A DNA stretch of 64,000 bases from Actinokineospora enzanensis DSM 44649 (GTDB lineage Bacteria > Actinomycetota > Actinomycetes > Mycobacteriales > Pseudonocardiaceae). Of the stretch, positions 50,745 through 59,401 are shown one piece after another (within the stretch, counting starts at the first letter, position 1; the number at the start of each line of letters is the position of its first letter). The stretch lies in assembly GCF_000374445.1 (NCBI RefSeq), contig NZ_KB894406.1, positions 62,001-126,000 of the forward strand, read 5' to 3'. Position numbers and translations under genes: made by a program. Below the pieces are notes generated by a model, which saw only the letters and a program-made list of their open reading frames with translations, did not search any database and had not been told where the DNA came from.

Positions 50745-51650
50745 ATGACCAGGCCACGTCCGACAGGTCCGTGCAGTTCGTCCCGCGACGCTTCCCGGGG
50801 AGGTGGTGGCGGGAGCGATGAGACGCGCCGCATCGCCCGTCGCATGCACGAGCTCCTGGAACCGATCTGCCTGGTCACCTTCCTCGCCGACGAGTGCAAC
50901 GAGGAGCTGGCCGCGCTCGGCCACCCGACCTACTGGGACGGCTACTTCGCCAGCCGCGCCGCCCCGCTGGGCCGGGTGCCCGCCGAGGTCGTGCACGCGG
51001 CCTTCTACAACTTCGCCGAGGGCGAGGCCGCCCGCCACATCCCTCGCGCGTGGGAGACCATCCCACCCGAGGCGTCCGTCGCCGCCCGCGAACGCGGCAG
51101 TGCCGCCTCCCTACGCCGAATCCTCGGCGACGACCTGGCCGACTCCCCGGGCCTGGCCCGCGCCGCCGACCTGACCACCAAGGCCGCGACGAGCGCCCCC
51201 ACGGCAGGCCGGATGATGTACGCCGGAATGCGCACCCTCCCGATCCCCACCGACCCGGTCACCCGCCTCTGGCACTCCGCCACCACCCTCCGCGAACACC
51301 GCGGCGACGGCCACATCATCGCCCTCGCCTGCGCCCACATCGGCGGCACCGAGTCCCACATACTGTCCGCCCTGGACATGGATATCCACCCCCCGGAGTC
51401 CTTCGGCCGCGTCCACCACCTGCCCAAGACCCGACTCGCCACCGTCATGGCCGGTCTCCGCGCCCGCGGCCTCGTCGACCCCGACGGCCACTTCACCACC
51501 GCGGGCCGCGAGACCAAGGCCCGCGTCGAAGCCCTCACCGACGAACTCGCCGCTCCACCCTACGACGCCCTCACCCCGACCGAACTCGACGAACTGACCA
51601 CTCTCCTCGACCCCATCACCACCACCCTGGTGGCCGCCGGGTCCCAGTGA
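50745..51650 (+). CDS. SCO6745-family protein
   Basis: This 301-residue helical protein has RRMHELLEPICLVTFLADEC, YFASRAAPLGRVPAEVVHAA and FYNFAEGEAARHIPRAWE near the start and TPTELDELTTLLDPI at the end. These match the actinobacterial SCO6745 family, in which a winged-helix-like C-terminal part may bind DNA. The function is unknown. The ATG at 50745 was chosen for GATGGGGG upstream; 50736 is also possible. A terminator follows closely. Confidence 0.7.
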   Translation: MTRPRPTGPCSSSRDASRGGGGGSDETRRIARRMHELLEPICLVTFLADECNEELAALGHPTYWDGYFASRAAPLGRVPAEVVHAAFYNFAEGEAARHIPRAWETIPPEASVAARERGSAASLRRILGDDLADSPGLARAADLTTKAATSAPTAGRMMYAGMRTLPIPTDPVTRLWHSATTLREHRGDGHIIALACAHIGGTESHILSALDMDIHPPESFGRVHHLPKTRLATVMAGLRARGLVDPDGHFTTAGRETKARVEALTDELAAPPYDALTPTELDELTTLLDPITTTLVAAGSQ

Positions 51651-51668
51651 CACCCACCGCACAACGAA

Positions 51669-51696
51669 AAGGGCCAGGGCATCAGCCCTGGCCCTT
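51669..51696. terminator. Intrinsic terminator with GGGCCAGGGC stem
   Basis: AAGGGCCAGGGC and GCCCTGGCCCTT form a perfect 12-bp stem with an ATCA loop, preceded by AAAA on the left. It lies between convergent genes. An identical stem is reused at 54789. Confidence 0.85.
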
Positions 51697-51718
51697 CGAC
51701 GACCAGGCAACCGCGCAC

Positions 51719-52270
51719 TCAACCCGGCAAGCAGTCCACGGCGGCCGGGGCTGTCACCTCTGCCCCCGCCGGTATGTCCGTCGTGACCAGTGACTGCGGC
51801 CCGATCACCGCGTCATCACCGAGCACCACCGGCCCCAGCACCGTCGCGTTCGGTCCGATCCACACCCGGTTCCCCACGGTCGGGTGACGTGCCGCCCCGG
51901 GTGGGCGGTTGTTGTCCCGCCACCATCCGACCGCGCCCAGGGTCACCTGCGGTCCGATGACCACGTCGTCACCGACCCGTGCCGTCTCGCCCACCACCGT
52001 GCCCGTCCCGTGTGCGAAGAACACCCTCCGGCCGAGCACCGCGCCAGGATGGATCTCGATGCCGCCGGATGCCAGACGGCCTGCCGCGCTGATTATCCGG
52101 GCGAGCAGGCGGAATCGCGGATGCAGATGGTGCGCAATTCGATGGGCCCATATGGCGGGAATCGACGGGTGCAACAGAGCCGCGAAATCACCGCAGCCCG
52201 TGTGGCTCGCGATCAAGCGGAGATCCTCGGCGGGACGACCCAGGAAGGGCCGTCCCGCCAGGCCGGACAT
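51719..52270 (-). CDS. Serine O-acetyltransferase-like hexapeptide protein
   Basis: This 183-residue protein has the CysE-type beta-helix (GGIEIHPGAVLGRRVFFAHG, TGTVVGETARVGDDVVIG, VTLGAVGWW). The conserved Asp-His pair, normally DHGTG or DHATG, reads AHGTG here, so a residue assisting catalysis is replaced. An insert (RDNNRPPGAARHP) follows the VTLGA turn. The typical C-terminal cofactor tail is short. It may act on another alcohol or be weakly active. It follows the dehydrogenase gene with one shared base (TGATG). Confidence 0.75.
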   Translation of the reverse strand: MSGLAGRPFLGRPAEDLRLIASHTGCGDFAALLHPSIPAIWAHRIAHHLHPRFRLLARIISAAGRLASGGIEIHPGAVLGRRVFFAHGTGTVVGETARVGDDVVIGPQVTLGAVGWWRDNNRPPGAARHPTVGNRVWIGPNATVLGPVVLGDDAVIGPQSLVTTDIPAGAEVTAPAAVDCLPG

Positions 52271-53139
52271 CAGGATCGCTCCACCTGCAACAGCACGGCC
52301 GCGCAGTCCAGATCGCCGTGACCGGCGGACTCGGCGGCAGTCAGGACTTCCAGGCTGGCCGCCGTCGCCGGGAGCGGGACGTCGAGCTCCGCTGCCTGGT
52401 CCACGGCGAGCTGTAGGTCCTTGCGCATCAGGGACAGCCGAAAATCGGGGCGGGTGAAGTCGCGTCGGGACATCACGCCGCTCTTGAAGCGCATGACCGG
52501 GGAGCTGTAGCCGCTGGCCGCGATCATGTCGATGAGTTGGCCGCGGTCCAGTCCGGCGGCCTCGCCCAGGACCACGGCCTCGGCCAGAACCTGCATCTGG
52601 ACGCCCATGATGAGGTTGAGGGCGATCTTCGCGGTGGCGCCCTTACCGCTCGGGCCCAGGTGCACGATCTCTTTCGACAGCACTTCCAGCACCGGTCGCA
52701 CACTGTCCACATCGGACGCTCCGCCGCCGATCATGAACCGCAGCTCGCCCTCCTCCGCGTGCCGCGCGTTGCCGAGCACGCACGCGTCCAACGCCCGACG
52801 ACCCGCCGCCTCGATACGCGCGGCAGAAGCCTGGGCGGCGGCAGGCGAGACCGTGCTCATGTCCGCGACCACCGCACCCGGATTGGCGGCGGTGAGTGCC
52901 CCGGACGTGAACAGCAGTTCCTCGACCACGTCCGCCGTCGCCAGGCTCAGCAACACGACGTCGGCGCCCGCCAGGGCCTCGGTCGGCGACGCGGCCACGG
53001 TGGCGCCGTGTGTGCGCAGCGCCTCCGCCTTGACCGTGGTCCGGTTGTAGACCGACACCGGGTAGCCCGCCGCGAGCAGCCGCCGGGCCATGCCCGCGCC
53101 CATGGCGCCGAGGCCGAGGAACCCGATCCGGGTGGTCAT
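52270..53139 (-). CDS. 3-Hydroxyisobutyrate dehydrogenase-like NAD(P) oxidoreductase
   Basis: This 289-residue beta-hydroxyacid dehydrogenase has IGFLGLGAMGAGMARRLL at the start, the substrate motif VADMSTVSPAAAQ, DACVLGNARHAEEGEL, and catalytic lysine in GKGATAKIALNLIMG. The usual DAPVSGG motif reads DACVLGN, which may change specificity. RRDFTRPDFRLSLMRKDLQL is typical of the family. It overlaps the ester-cyclase gene by four bases and the acetyltransferase gene by one base, forming a three-gene minus-strand operon. Confidence 0.85.
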   Translation of the reverse strand: MTTRIGFLGLGAMGAGMARRLLAAGYPVSVYNRTTVKAEALRTHGATVAASPTEALAGADVVLLSLATADVVEELLFTSGALTAANPGAVVADMSTVSPAAAQASAARIEAAGRRALDACVLGNARHAEEGELRFMIGGGASDVDSVRPVLEVLSKEIVHLGPSGKGATAKIALNLIMGVQMQVLAEAVVLGEAAGLDRGQLIDMIAASGYSSPVMRFKSGVMSRRDFTRPDFRLSLMRKDLQLAVDQAAELDVPLPATAASLEVLTAAESAGHGDLDCAAVLLQVERS

Positions 53140-53579
53140 CGGGCACCGGCGGGCGGGCCGCCCGCGGGCTTGAGGACGCCGATCTCGATCAGGATGCGCG
53201 GGAAGTCGTCGCTGATCCACGACTCGACGACCTTGCCGTCCACCACGCGGTGCATGTCGACGCCGGAGACCCGGAAGGTCCTACCGCTCGGCGGCATCTC
53301 GCCGAGCTGTCCGGTGTGCGTGCCGGTGGTGCTGAACCGGTGCGCCACGTAGTCGCCGTCGGCGATCATGTGCTCGATCGTGCAGTGGAAGTCGGGGAAC
53401 GAGCGCCGCCAGAACTCCACCGCCGTCCGGAACGCCCCCGGCCCCGGCGGCAGGTCCAGGTCGCGCGCGTGCACGACGTAGTCCGGGGCGAACACCTCGT
53501 CGACGAAGCCGACGTCCCCCTCGTTGAGCCCGCGCTCGGTGATGAAGCGCACGAGCTTCATGTTGTCCTCGGCCGACAT
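53136..53579 (-). CDS. SnoaL-like ester cyclase
   Basis: This 147-residue NTF2-fold protein has VRFITERGLNEGDV, FAPDYVVHARDLD, AVEFWRRSFPDFHCTIEHMI and GVDMHRVVDGKVVESWISDD. The pattern is that of SnoaL polyketide/ester cyclases. It heads the minus-strand operon with the hydroxyacid dehydrogenase and acetyltransferase-like genes. It may perform a ring closure on an aromatic polyketide, though SnoaL-like proteins also have other roles. Confidence 0.78.
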   Translation of the reverse strand: MSAEDNMKLVRFITERGLNEGDVGFVDEVFAPDYVVHARDLDLPPGPGAFRTAVEFWRRSFPDFHCTIEHMIADGDYVAHRFSTTGTHTGQLGEMPPSGRTFRVSGVDMHRVVDGKVVESWISDDFPRILIEIGVLKPAGGPPAGAR

Positions 53580-53739
53580 CGCACCTCCCGGTACCGGTTT
53601 CAGCTGCCGAGCCGATCGTCGCGGCGGCACCGTCACCGCGTCGTGGGCCTGCCGTCCCGCCCGGCCGGGCAACGGGCCCGGTCGACAGAACTGTGAAAGA
53701 TTTCAGGGAGCACGCGACCGGGCGGCGCACAATCGAGGC

Positions 53740-54183
53740 ATGGACCAGGACAACACCCCCGCCCGTCGGCGCATCCTCGCCTCCACCGACGAGCGCGAGC
53801 GGGTGGTCGCGGCCGTCAACCAGGCGGTCGGTGAGGGGCGGCTGACCGTCGCGGAGGCCGACGAACGCACCACCGCCATCTACGCGGTCCGCTACCGCGA
53901 CGAACTCCTGGCCCACGTCTCCGACCTGCCCGACCAGCTCCTGCGCGGCCTTCCCGGCGCCCCCGACCCGCGCCCGGCCCCGCGCGCGCCGATGCCGTAC
54001 CGGCGCGGTGTGCCGACCCCGCTGATCGTGCACGCGGCCATCGTGGCCTTCGTCGCGGTCAACATCATCGCCCGCTGGGCGGCCTCGCCGGAGCCGTTCT
54101 TCTGGCCCGCGTTCCCGCTGTTCTGGCTGGTCGGCAGCCTCATCGTGCACGCCCGCATCCGCCGCCGCCGCTTCCAGCGCTGA
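53740..54183 (+). CDS. DUF1707 and two-helix membrane protein
   Basis: This 147-residue protein has an N-terminal DUF1707 (SHOCT-like) segment, ILASTDERERVVAAVNQAVG ending EADERTTAIYAVRYRDEL, then a proline-rich linker. Two membrane helices follow (LIVHAAIVAFVAVNIIA and FFWPAFPLFWLVGSLIVHA) and a basic tail, RIRRRRFQR. Such proteins are common in actinobacteria and have no assigned function. A likely housekeeping neighbour rather than a pathway gene. Confidence 0.72.
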   Translation: MDQDNTPARRRILASTDERERVVAAVNQAVGEGRLTVAEADERTTAIYAVRYRDELLAHVSDLPDQLLRGLPGAPDPRPAPRAPMPYRRGVPTPLIVHAAIVAFVAVNIIARWAASPEPFFWPAFPLFWLVGSLIVHARIRRRRFQR

Positions 54184-54279
54184 CGGGCCGCATTCCTGCC
54201 GCCACGGGACGGCGGTCCCACGACGCGGGGATACGGCGCGCTGGACGCTCGGGTCAGCAACCCGCGCCGAGGAGGGCAC

Positions 54280-54780
54280 ATGTCCGACCCCCAGCTGTCC
54301 GAGATCACCCCGTTCTGCCTGACCCCCACCGAGGGCCGCGCGGTCTGGCACATGGGCGCCCTGATGATCTTCAAGGCCACCAGCGCCGACACCGGCAACC
54401 AGTTCTGGCTCGCCGAACAGACCTCGCACCAGGGCTACGCCTCGCCGATCCACCTGCACACCCGCGAGGACGAGACCTTCCACGTCCTGGAAGGCGAACT
54501 CAGCATCGAGATCGACGGCGTCATGCACCGGCCGGGTCCTGGTGGGACGGTGTTCGCGCCGCGCGGGCTGGCGCACTCGTACAAAGTGGAGTCCGCCGAG
54601 GCGCGGTGGTTGGTGATGGGGACACCCGGGGGGTTCGACGGGTGGTTCTTCGACACGGGGAAGCCGGCGGAGCGGCTGGAGGTGCCCGCGTTCGACCCGG
54701 CGGACTTCCCGGACTTCGGCGCGGTGATCGCCTCGGTGGAGGCGTATGGGGGGAAGGTGCTTGGCCCGCCTCGGGCGTGA
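54280..54780 (+). CDS. Cupin-domain protein (quercetin-dioxygenase-like)
   Basis: This 166-residue protein has the cupin pattern PIHLHTREDETFHVLEGELS and a second motif near FAPRGLAHSYKVES. IHLHTREDETFHV holds the metal-binding His/His/Glu. TSADTGNQFWLAEQ and FDGWFFDTGKPAERLEVP resemble quercetin-2,3-dioxygenase-like cupins. AGGAGG precedes the ATG. It may be an additional oxygenase, or unrelated to the polyketide genes. Confidence 0.75.
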   Translation: MSDPQLSEITPFCLTPTEGRAVWHMGALMIFKATSADTGNQFWLAEQTSHQGYASPIHLHTREDETFHVLEGELSIEIDGVMHRPGPGGTVFAPRGLAHSYKVESAEARWLVMGTPGGFDGWFFDTGKPAERLEVPAFDPADFPDFGAVIASVEAYGGKVLGPPRA

Positions 54781-54788
54781 CGTGGTCG

Positions 54789-54816
54789 AAGGGCCAGGGC
54801 TGGTGCCCTGGCCCTT
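54789..54816 (+). terminator. Intrinsic terminator with the same GGGCCAGGGC stem
   Basis: AAGGGCCAGGGC and GCCCTGGCCCTT form a 12-bp stem with a TGGT loop, followed by TTTC, 9 bases after the cupin stop. The stem is identical to the one at 51669-51696. Confidence 0.88.
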
Positions 54817-54964
54817 TTTCGTTGTGCGGATTTCGGTTGCGACGGTGTTCATCTCGCTGTCGATTGGTCGGCATTCCGTGCTTTGTCGCTCTGTTCGCCA
54901 TCAGGACCGCGTACCGTCGCCGGTCGTGGCACTTGATCTGGTGCGTTTGCTGTGGGGATGCGAA

Positions 54965-55615
54965 GTGGCGGGCGACGGGAATCCGATCGAGGGTGGCGCG
55001 ACGGTTTCCACGGTCGTATTGGTGCACGGCGGGCTTTGGGAGGAGATGACTGGGGACTGGTTCTGGAAGACGCCGGGGATCGTGAGCGGGCTTCGGCGAG
55101 AGGGGTTCGTGGTGTTCGCGCCGGATCGTCTGCGGCGGGCGGTGAGCTGGGGGGATGAGGTCGAGCACCTGGTCGCGAGGCTGCCTGCGGGGCCGGTGAC
55201 GGTGGTGGCCGGGTCGAACGGGTGCTCGGTGGCTGTTCGGCTCGCGTTGGCTGTGCCCAGGGTCGAGAAACTGGTGTTGGCTTGGCCTGCGACGGCGTCG
55301 GATCCGGTTGTGGATGCGCGTGTCCGGGCCGGGATGGTGGTGCGCGGGGCGGCGGAGTGCGAGATTCGTGCCTTGCTGGCTGGCCGGACTCTTCGTGGTG
55401 TGACTGATGATGAACTGGGTGCGTTGACTGTGCCGGTTGGTGTGGTTCCGTCGGTGTCGGACAATCCTTTTCACCAGCGGCGTACTGTCGATGCCCTTCT
55501 TGAGGGTCTGCCATGTGGTGAGGAGCTGCCAGGGTGTCCGGAGCCGTCTCGGCCTGACTTTCCCGGCTATTTGGAGGGGTTCGTCGCGTCGGTCGCGAAG
55601 TTCGTGCGGGGCTGA
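54965..55615 (+). CDS. Alpha/beta hydrolase family protein
   Basis: This protein has about 216 residues from GTG 54965 (GGGGATG upstream); GTG 54926 would add 13. TVVLVHGGLWEEM is the oxyanion-type HG motif, and the nucleophile elbow reads VAGSNGCSVAVRLAL. The usual GxSxG is GSNGCS, so the nucleophile is unclear and catalysis is uncertain. VLAWPATA and the C-terminal DFPGYLEGFVASV are typical of a fold relative. Codons use more T and G at third positions than the polyketide genes. Confidence 0.6.
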   Translation: MAGDGNPIEGGATVSTVVLVHGGLWEEMTGDWFWKTPGIVSGLRREGFVVFAPDRLRRAVSWGDEVEHLVARLPAGPVTVVAGSNGCSVAVRLALAVPRVEKLVLAWPATASDPVVDARVRAGMVVRGAAECEIRALLAGRTLRGVTDDELGALTVPVGVVPSVSDNPFHQRRTVDALLEGLPCGEELPGCPEPSRPDFPGYLEGFVASVAKFVRG

Positions 55616-55712
55616 GTCTTGGCCCTGAGGGTAGGCCGGTGTGGTGCGCGGTTGTTCTCCGAACTGCCGTTTCCAACACAGTCCTGCGCGATTTGCTACG
55701 CGCGTTAGGGTC

Positions 55713-56474
55713 ATGTGGGTGACCATGTCGCACTCGCACTCGCACTCGCGCTTGCCGGTGGAGGTCGAGGTCTTCACCGTATCCGTTGTCCGTTTGATCG
55801 AGGTCGCCCCACCGGTTGTCCCCGATGAGCACGTGCTGGAGAGGGACCGGTTGTGGGCTGAGACGGCGGGGGCCAACCCGGCATTGTTCGACGGTCCGGT
55901 CGTGGCGTGTGCGGACCTGCGGGTGCACGAGGCCGGTGAGGTGGTCGTGTCGTGGGCGCGAGTGACCTATCGGCATTTCGCCTTGCGATGGGTGGTGGGT
56001 GCGCGGGCGTGGGGATCGGTGTTCGTGTCGGTCGCACAGCCGACGACGCGTGGCGGCGTGGTGGTAGATCGGATGTCGTCGTCGACCGCGGCGGCCGGGC
56101 GGTGGCAGTTTTCCGGCGGTTCGGCCGAGCAACCCGCCGTAGGTGTGGTGTTGGAAGAGGCGCACTTGCGGGCGCACGCGGCTCGGGAGCTGGCCGAGGA
56201 GGTCGGGGTGGTCGTCGATCCGAGTGCGCTCAGACTGTGGGTGCTGACTCGTGGCGAGCATGGCAACATCGGTGTCTTCTACCTGGCTCCGCCGCTGCCT
56301 TTCGCCGAGATCACAGCCCGATTCGAGGCCACTGTGGCGAGCGAGCGGGCCGCGGGACGCGAGCCGGAGTTCGCGGAGATCAGCACGGTCGATTCGCCGA
56401 CCGAACTCGCGGAGTTGCCCGGTCGCCGGGTCGACTATCTGGGACCTTTGGTGGACAGGCTTTCGTCGGAGTGA
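55713..56474 (+). CDS. NUDIX-like hydrolase
   Basis: This protein has up to 253 residues; start codons at 55713, 55719 and 55725 are in frame. It begins with a His-Ser run (SHSHSHSR) encoded by short repeats. The centre has AHAARELAEEVGV, the NUDIX box core REUxEExGU, preceded by a glycine-bearing WQFSGGSAEQP. Residues upstream of the box are more variable than in standard NUDIX proteins. FALRWVVGARAWGSVFVSVA precedes it. Substrate unknown. Confidence 0.62.
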   Translation: MWVTMSHSHSHSRLPVEVEVFTVSVVRLIEVAPPVVPDEHVLERDRLWAETAGANPALFDGPVVACADLRVHEAGEVVVSWARVTYRHFALRWVVGARAWGSVFVSVAQPTTRGGVVVDRMSSSTAAAGRWQFSGGSAEQPAVGVVLEEAHLRAHAARELAEEVGVVVDPSALRLWVLTRGEHGNIGVFYLAPPLPFAEITARFEATVASERAAGREPEFAEISTVDSPTELAELPGRRVDYLGPLVDRLSSE

Positions 56475-56480
56475 TCGGCG

Positions 56481-57234
56481 TCATTGCGTTCCGGTGATGA
56501 GGATGCCGCGGACGCGGTCGTCGAGTTCGACAGCGGCGGGGAGTCCTCTGGCGCGATAGTGCGCGATGTCCATGCGCATTCGGGTGAGGGCTTTGCGGGT
56601 GCGGCGAGAGCGGACCCCGTCAAGATGGTCGAGACCGCGGTGCCAGGTGGCGCAGGCTTGTTCGACGGCTCCTCGCTTGAGGTGGTTGGTGCCGCTGGAG
56701 ATCAGGTCGAGGGTGATGATGCGGGCGTAGGTGTGGTTGGGGCGGGCGGTGGCGGCGCGGGCGTAGTGCTCGGCCGCGGTCCGATGGTCGCCCAGCGTTG
56801 GGCCGCGCCGTGCTGATTCGCGTCGTAGTGCTTCCAGCCCAACAGGTGCACGCCGCGGCGGCGACGGAGTAGGCGGTGGTGGTGAGGAAGCGGCGGCGGT
56901 CGAGTTCGCCTTGCCACAACGGCATCAACGCGTCCAGCGGGTCGGCAGTGAGGTCGAGCCCGGCGCGTTCGTCGTCGATGTCGGCGGGCAGCCCGAGGTC
57001 TCCGGGGGTGAGCAGACGCCTGAGCCGTCGGGAGAGTGCCACGGTGAGGAAGCGGCCGGTCTCGCCACGCGGTGTGGCCCCGGAGATCCGGTGTTCGATG
57101 GCGGACTTGTTGGTGCGCAGGGAGCTTCCGCACTCGGCGGCCACGTCGCGGACCGCTTTGGCCAGCGCCGGATAGGTCAAGCCCGACTCGGTGACGAGGT
57201 CACGCAGGCGCTGGTTCGGTACGCGTTCAGCCAT
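56481..57234 (-). pseudogene. Decayed transcriptional regulator (HTH and TPR)
   Basis: Pieces of one regulator lie in three frames of the minus strand. The first (57234 to about 56850) has NQRLRDLVTESGLTYPALAK and an HTH-like region ending near LDRRRFLTTTAYSVAAAACT. A second frame reads LLGWKHYDANQHGAAQRW, and a third reads AAEHYARAATARP followed by YARIITLDLISSG and TWHRGLDHLDG, ending at a TGA at 56481. Together they match actinobacterial regulators with a C-terminal TPR part. At least two frameshifts or deletions make it non-functional. Confidence 0.7.
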
Positions 57235-57288
57235 GGCCACAGCCTCCTCGTATACCCGATATACCGCTCGGCACCCCGCGAACCGGCC

Positions 57289-57765
57289 ACAGGCGCGCGG
57301 GTCGTGGGCCACAAGGTGGGCTTGACCTTGAAGGCCATGCAGGAGCTGGCACGGGTGGACACGCCTGATTCGGGCGTGTTGCTCGACGGGATGGTGCTGC
57401 CCGATGGCGGCCGGTTGTCGATGGGCGAGTTGATGTGCTCGCGGGTGGAGGCCGAGATCGGGTTCCGATTCGACCGGGACCTGGTCGGTGCGCGGGTCAC
57501 CGCGCGGGACGTGCGGAACGCGGTGACGGAGGTGATGTTGGCGTTGGAGGTCATCGATACCCGGTTCGAGGATTGGAGGATCGGTTTGGTCGACAGCATC
57601 GTCGACAACGCTTCCTCGGCGCGGGTCGTCACAGGGCCCGCGGTCGCGTTCGCGCCCGGTTGGGATCTGGCCGCCGAACGGGTGGGTGTCTCGGTGGACG
57701 GTGTGCCGGTCGCCGAGGGGCCGGACCAGGTCCGGGCTTCCAGGACGCTGGTCCGGATGTTCTGA
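57289..57765 (+). pseudogene. Truncated 2-keto-4-pentenoate hydratase-like gene
   Basis: An open stretch reads ARVVGHKVGLTLKAMQELAR, then DSGVLLDGMVLPDGG, EAEIGFRFDRDLVG, VMLALEVIDTRFEDW and SSARVVTGPAVAF, matching the MhpD/hydratase-decarboxylase family. The first 60-70 residues of the family are missing, and no start codon with a ribosome site precedes it. It abuts the broken regulator on one side and the phosphotransferase-derived fragment on the other. It is a remnant. Confidence 0.68.
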
Positions 57766-57766
57766 T

Positions 57767-57854
57767 TGCCTTCGCGGCGTCCGTGCTGCGGCTGTGGGAA
57801 CGCAGGTTTGCCGCTACTGAGGCGACAGCGGCCGCTCGCGTGTGGGCGCGGTAT
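57767..57854 (+). repeat. 88-bp direct repeat, copy 1: fragment of a phosphotransferase gene
   Basis: This 88-bp stretch matches 60647-60734 at 86 positions by inspection. In the source it encodes FAASVLRLWERRFAATEATA near the C-terminus of the phosphotransferase. Here it begins two bases after the hydratase-like stop and runs into a TGA. The near identity shows a recent duplication or recombination. Confidence 0.88.
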
Positions 57855-57912
57855 TGAGGTTCCCTCGTATTCGTGTGGTGCGCGGGGCGACTCAGGGGAG
57901 TGCTTGGTCCAG

Positions 57913-58072
57913 TGGTGCGACCCAGAACGTCGACCATGTCTCGACCCGCCCACGACGTGCCTGGCGGCACCGCCGGAAACGACCAAGTACATCCAGTACG
58001 AGGCCGTTCCGGCGGCACCGCCGGCCACGCCGTGGACACGCCGATACACGGCCGACGTTCTGGGTCGCACCA
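57913..58072. mobile_element. MITE-like element, copy 2
   Basis: This 160-bp element has perfect inverted ends (TGGTGCGACCCAGAACGTCG and its complement). CTAG lies on the right (58073-58076) and CCAG on the left (57909-57912), so the target duplication has one changed base. It resembles copy 1 at 18193-18351 throughout. Its right border CTAG supplies the TAG stop of the HTH regulator gene on the minus strand. Confidence 0.75.
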
Positions 58073-59206
58073 CTAGGAGGTGGCCCGCGCCACGCTTTCG
58101 TTCAACTGGGCCAGTCTGGCGGTGATTCGGGTTGATCTGACGTCGGCGAGTGCCTTGCTTGCACGGCGTGCGAGTGAACGTGCCTGTTCGGGCTCGCCTG
58201 TTGTCGCGTGGACCTCGGCCAGGTCGATCATTCGTCCAGCGCGGCCGCGTAGGCGGTCGGTGCCGATGCGGGGGAGGAGGTCTTCGAATCGTCGGATCGC
58301 TTCGGTGTGTTCACCGGCTGCTGCCAGTGCTTGGGTGGTGATGGAGTCGAGGTGGTCTGCGGTGAGGAATCCCGCCCACTCGGGGATGTTGCCGCCGCGA
58401 GCTGCGAGGGTTTCGGCCTCGCGGATGTGGCGCAACGCTCGTGACCTCTCGCCGGACTTGGCGAGGTGTCCGGCCAGTCCGGCGTGCAGGTTCGCACGTA
58501 CCAGCGTGCACACTCGGCGGTCGGATAGGGCTGCGTCGACCAGACCGGCGGCTTCGGAGGGGAGTGCTTCGCCGACTTGTGCGGCGACGTTCAGGAGGAC
58601 GTGCGCACGTAGGTCGGGGTCTACCCCCTCGTCTGCGGTGCGTAGCGCGAGGGTGGAGAGTTGGCGTGCGGAGTAGGTCCGTCCGGCGTCGAAGTGGATC
58701 CAGGCGGTCCGGTCCGCGAGCGCCCCGACGGCCGCGCTGAGTGCTATGCGGGTGTCGTCTTGCATGGGCGCGTCCAAGAGGCTCACAGCCCATCGGAGGG
58801 CGCCGGTGGAGAGATCGGCGGCGACCGCGCCGCCGAACCGGAGATCCATCGTCGTGTAGACCGCTGTGGCCTGCTGGACGGCCTCGACCTCGGACCTACC
58901 GACGTGCCCAGGGTGGTCGCTCGTCGTCAGGCCGTCCAGGAGCCGGGCGAGCGGGTCCGGGGTGTGGCTGCCTGTCAGCATTGCCGCAGCTGCCGCGAGT
59001 AGCTCTCGTCGGTTCACATCCTCACCCAACCCTTGAACGCCCAGCGTTCGTTCGTACGCGGCTATCAGGTCCGGCGTCGCTGTCCGCCGCCCGGTCTCCA
59101 CCATGCCAAGGGTCGACTTGCCGTAGTGAACCCGGCTCGCCATCGTCGCCAGACTGAGCCCGGCACTCTCCCGCGCCGCTCTCAGCACCCGCCCCGTCTC
59201 GTGCAC
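58073..59206 (-). CDS. HTH (XRE-family) transcriptional regulator with TPR-like C-terminus
   Basis: This 377-residue protein starts at GTG 59206 with GGGGAGCGG upstream. The XRE helix-turn-helix is VLRAARESAGLSLATMASRV then YGKSTLGMVETGRRTATPDL. Residues 150-377 are helical repeats (YSARQLSTLALRTADEG, AEAAGLVD-like, AGEHTEAIRRFEDLLPRIG), typical of large actinobacterial XRE regulators with a TPR sensor. It diverges from the glycine-rich-domain gene. The TAG stop falls in the MITE border, as for the NmrA-like gene. Confidence 0.82.
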   Translation of the reverse strand: MHETGRVLRAARESAGLSLATMASRVHYGKSTLGMVETGRRTATPDLIAAYERTLGVQGLGEDVNRRELLAAAAAMLTGSHTPDPLARLLDGLTTSDHPGHVGRSEVEAVQQATAVYTTMDLRFGGAVAADLSTGALRWAVSLLDAPMQDDTRIALSAAVGALADRTAWIHFDAGRTYSARQLSTLALRTADEGVDPDLRAHVLLNVAAQVGEALPSEAAGLVDAALSDRRVCTLVRANLHAGLAGHLAKSGERSRALRHIREAETLAARGGNIPEWAGFLTADHLDSITTQALAAAGEHTEAIRRFEDLLPRIGTDRLRGRAGRMIDLAEVHATTGEPEQARSLARRASKALADVRSTRITARLAQLNESVARATS

Positions 59207-59401
59207 GCGGACCGCTCCCCTGGGTTGTGGACGGCTGTGGACGCCAGAGTTCTTCCGATGACACTCCGCGACGGTCACGCTACTACCGAGGCGCAAGCCT
59301 TCCGGAAGGGTTGGGGATGACAATCCCCTCAATGTCGTCCCCAACCTATCCGGTTGCCAGCGCATCCATATCCGACATATACAGAAACTCAAGGGAGAGC
59401 T

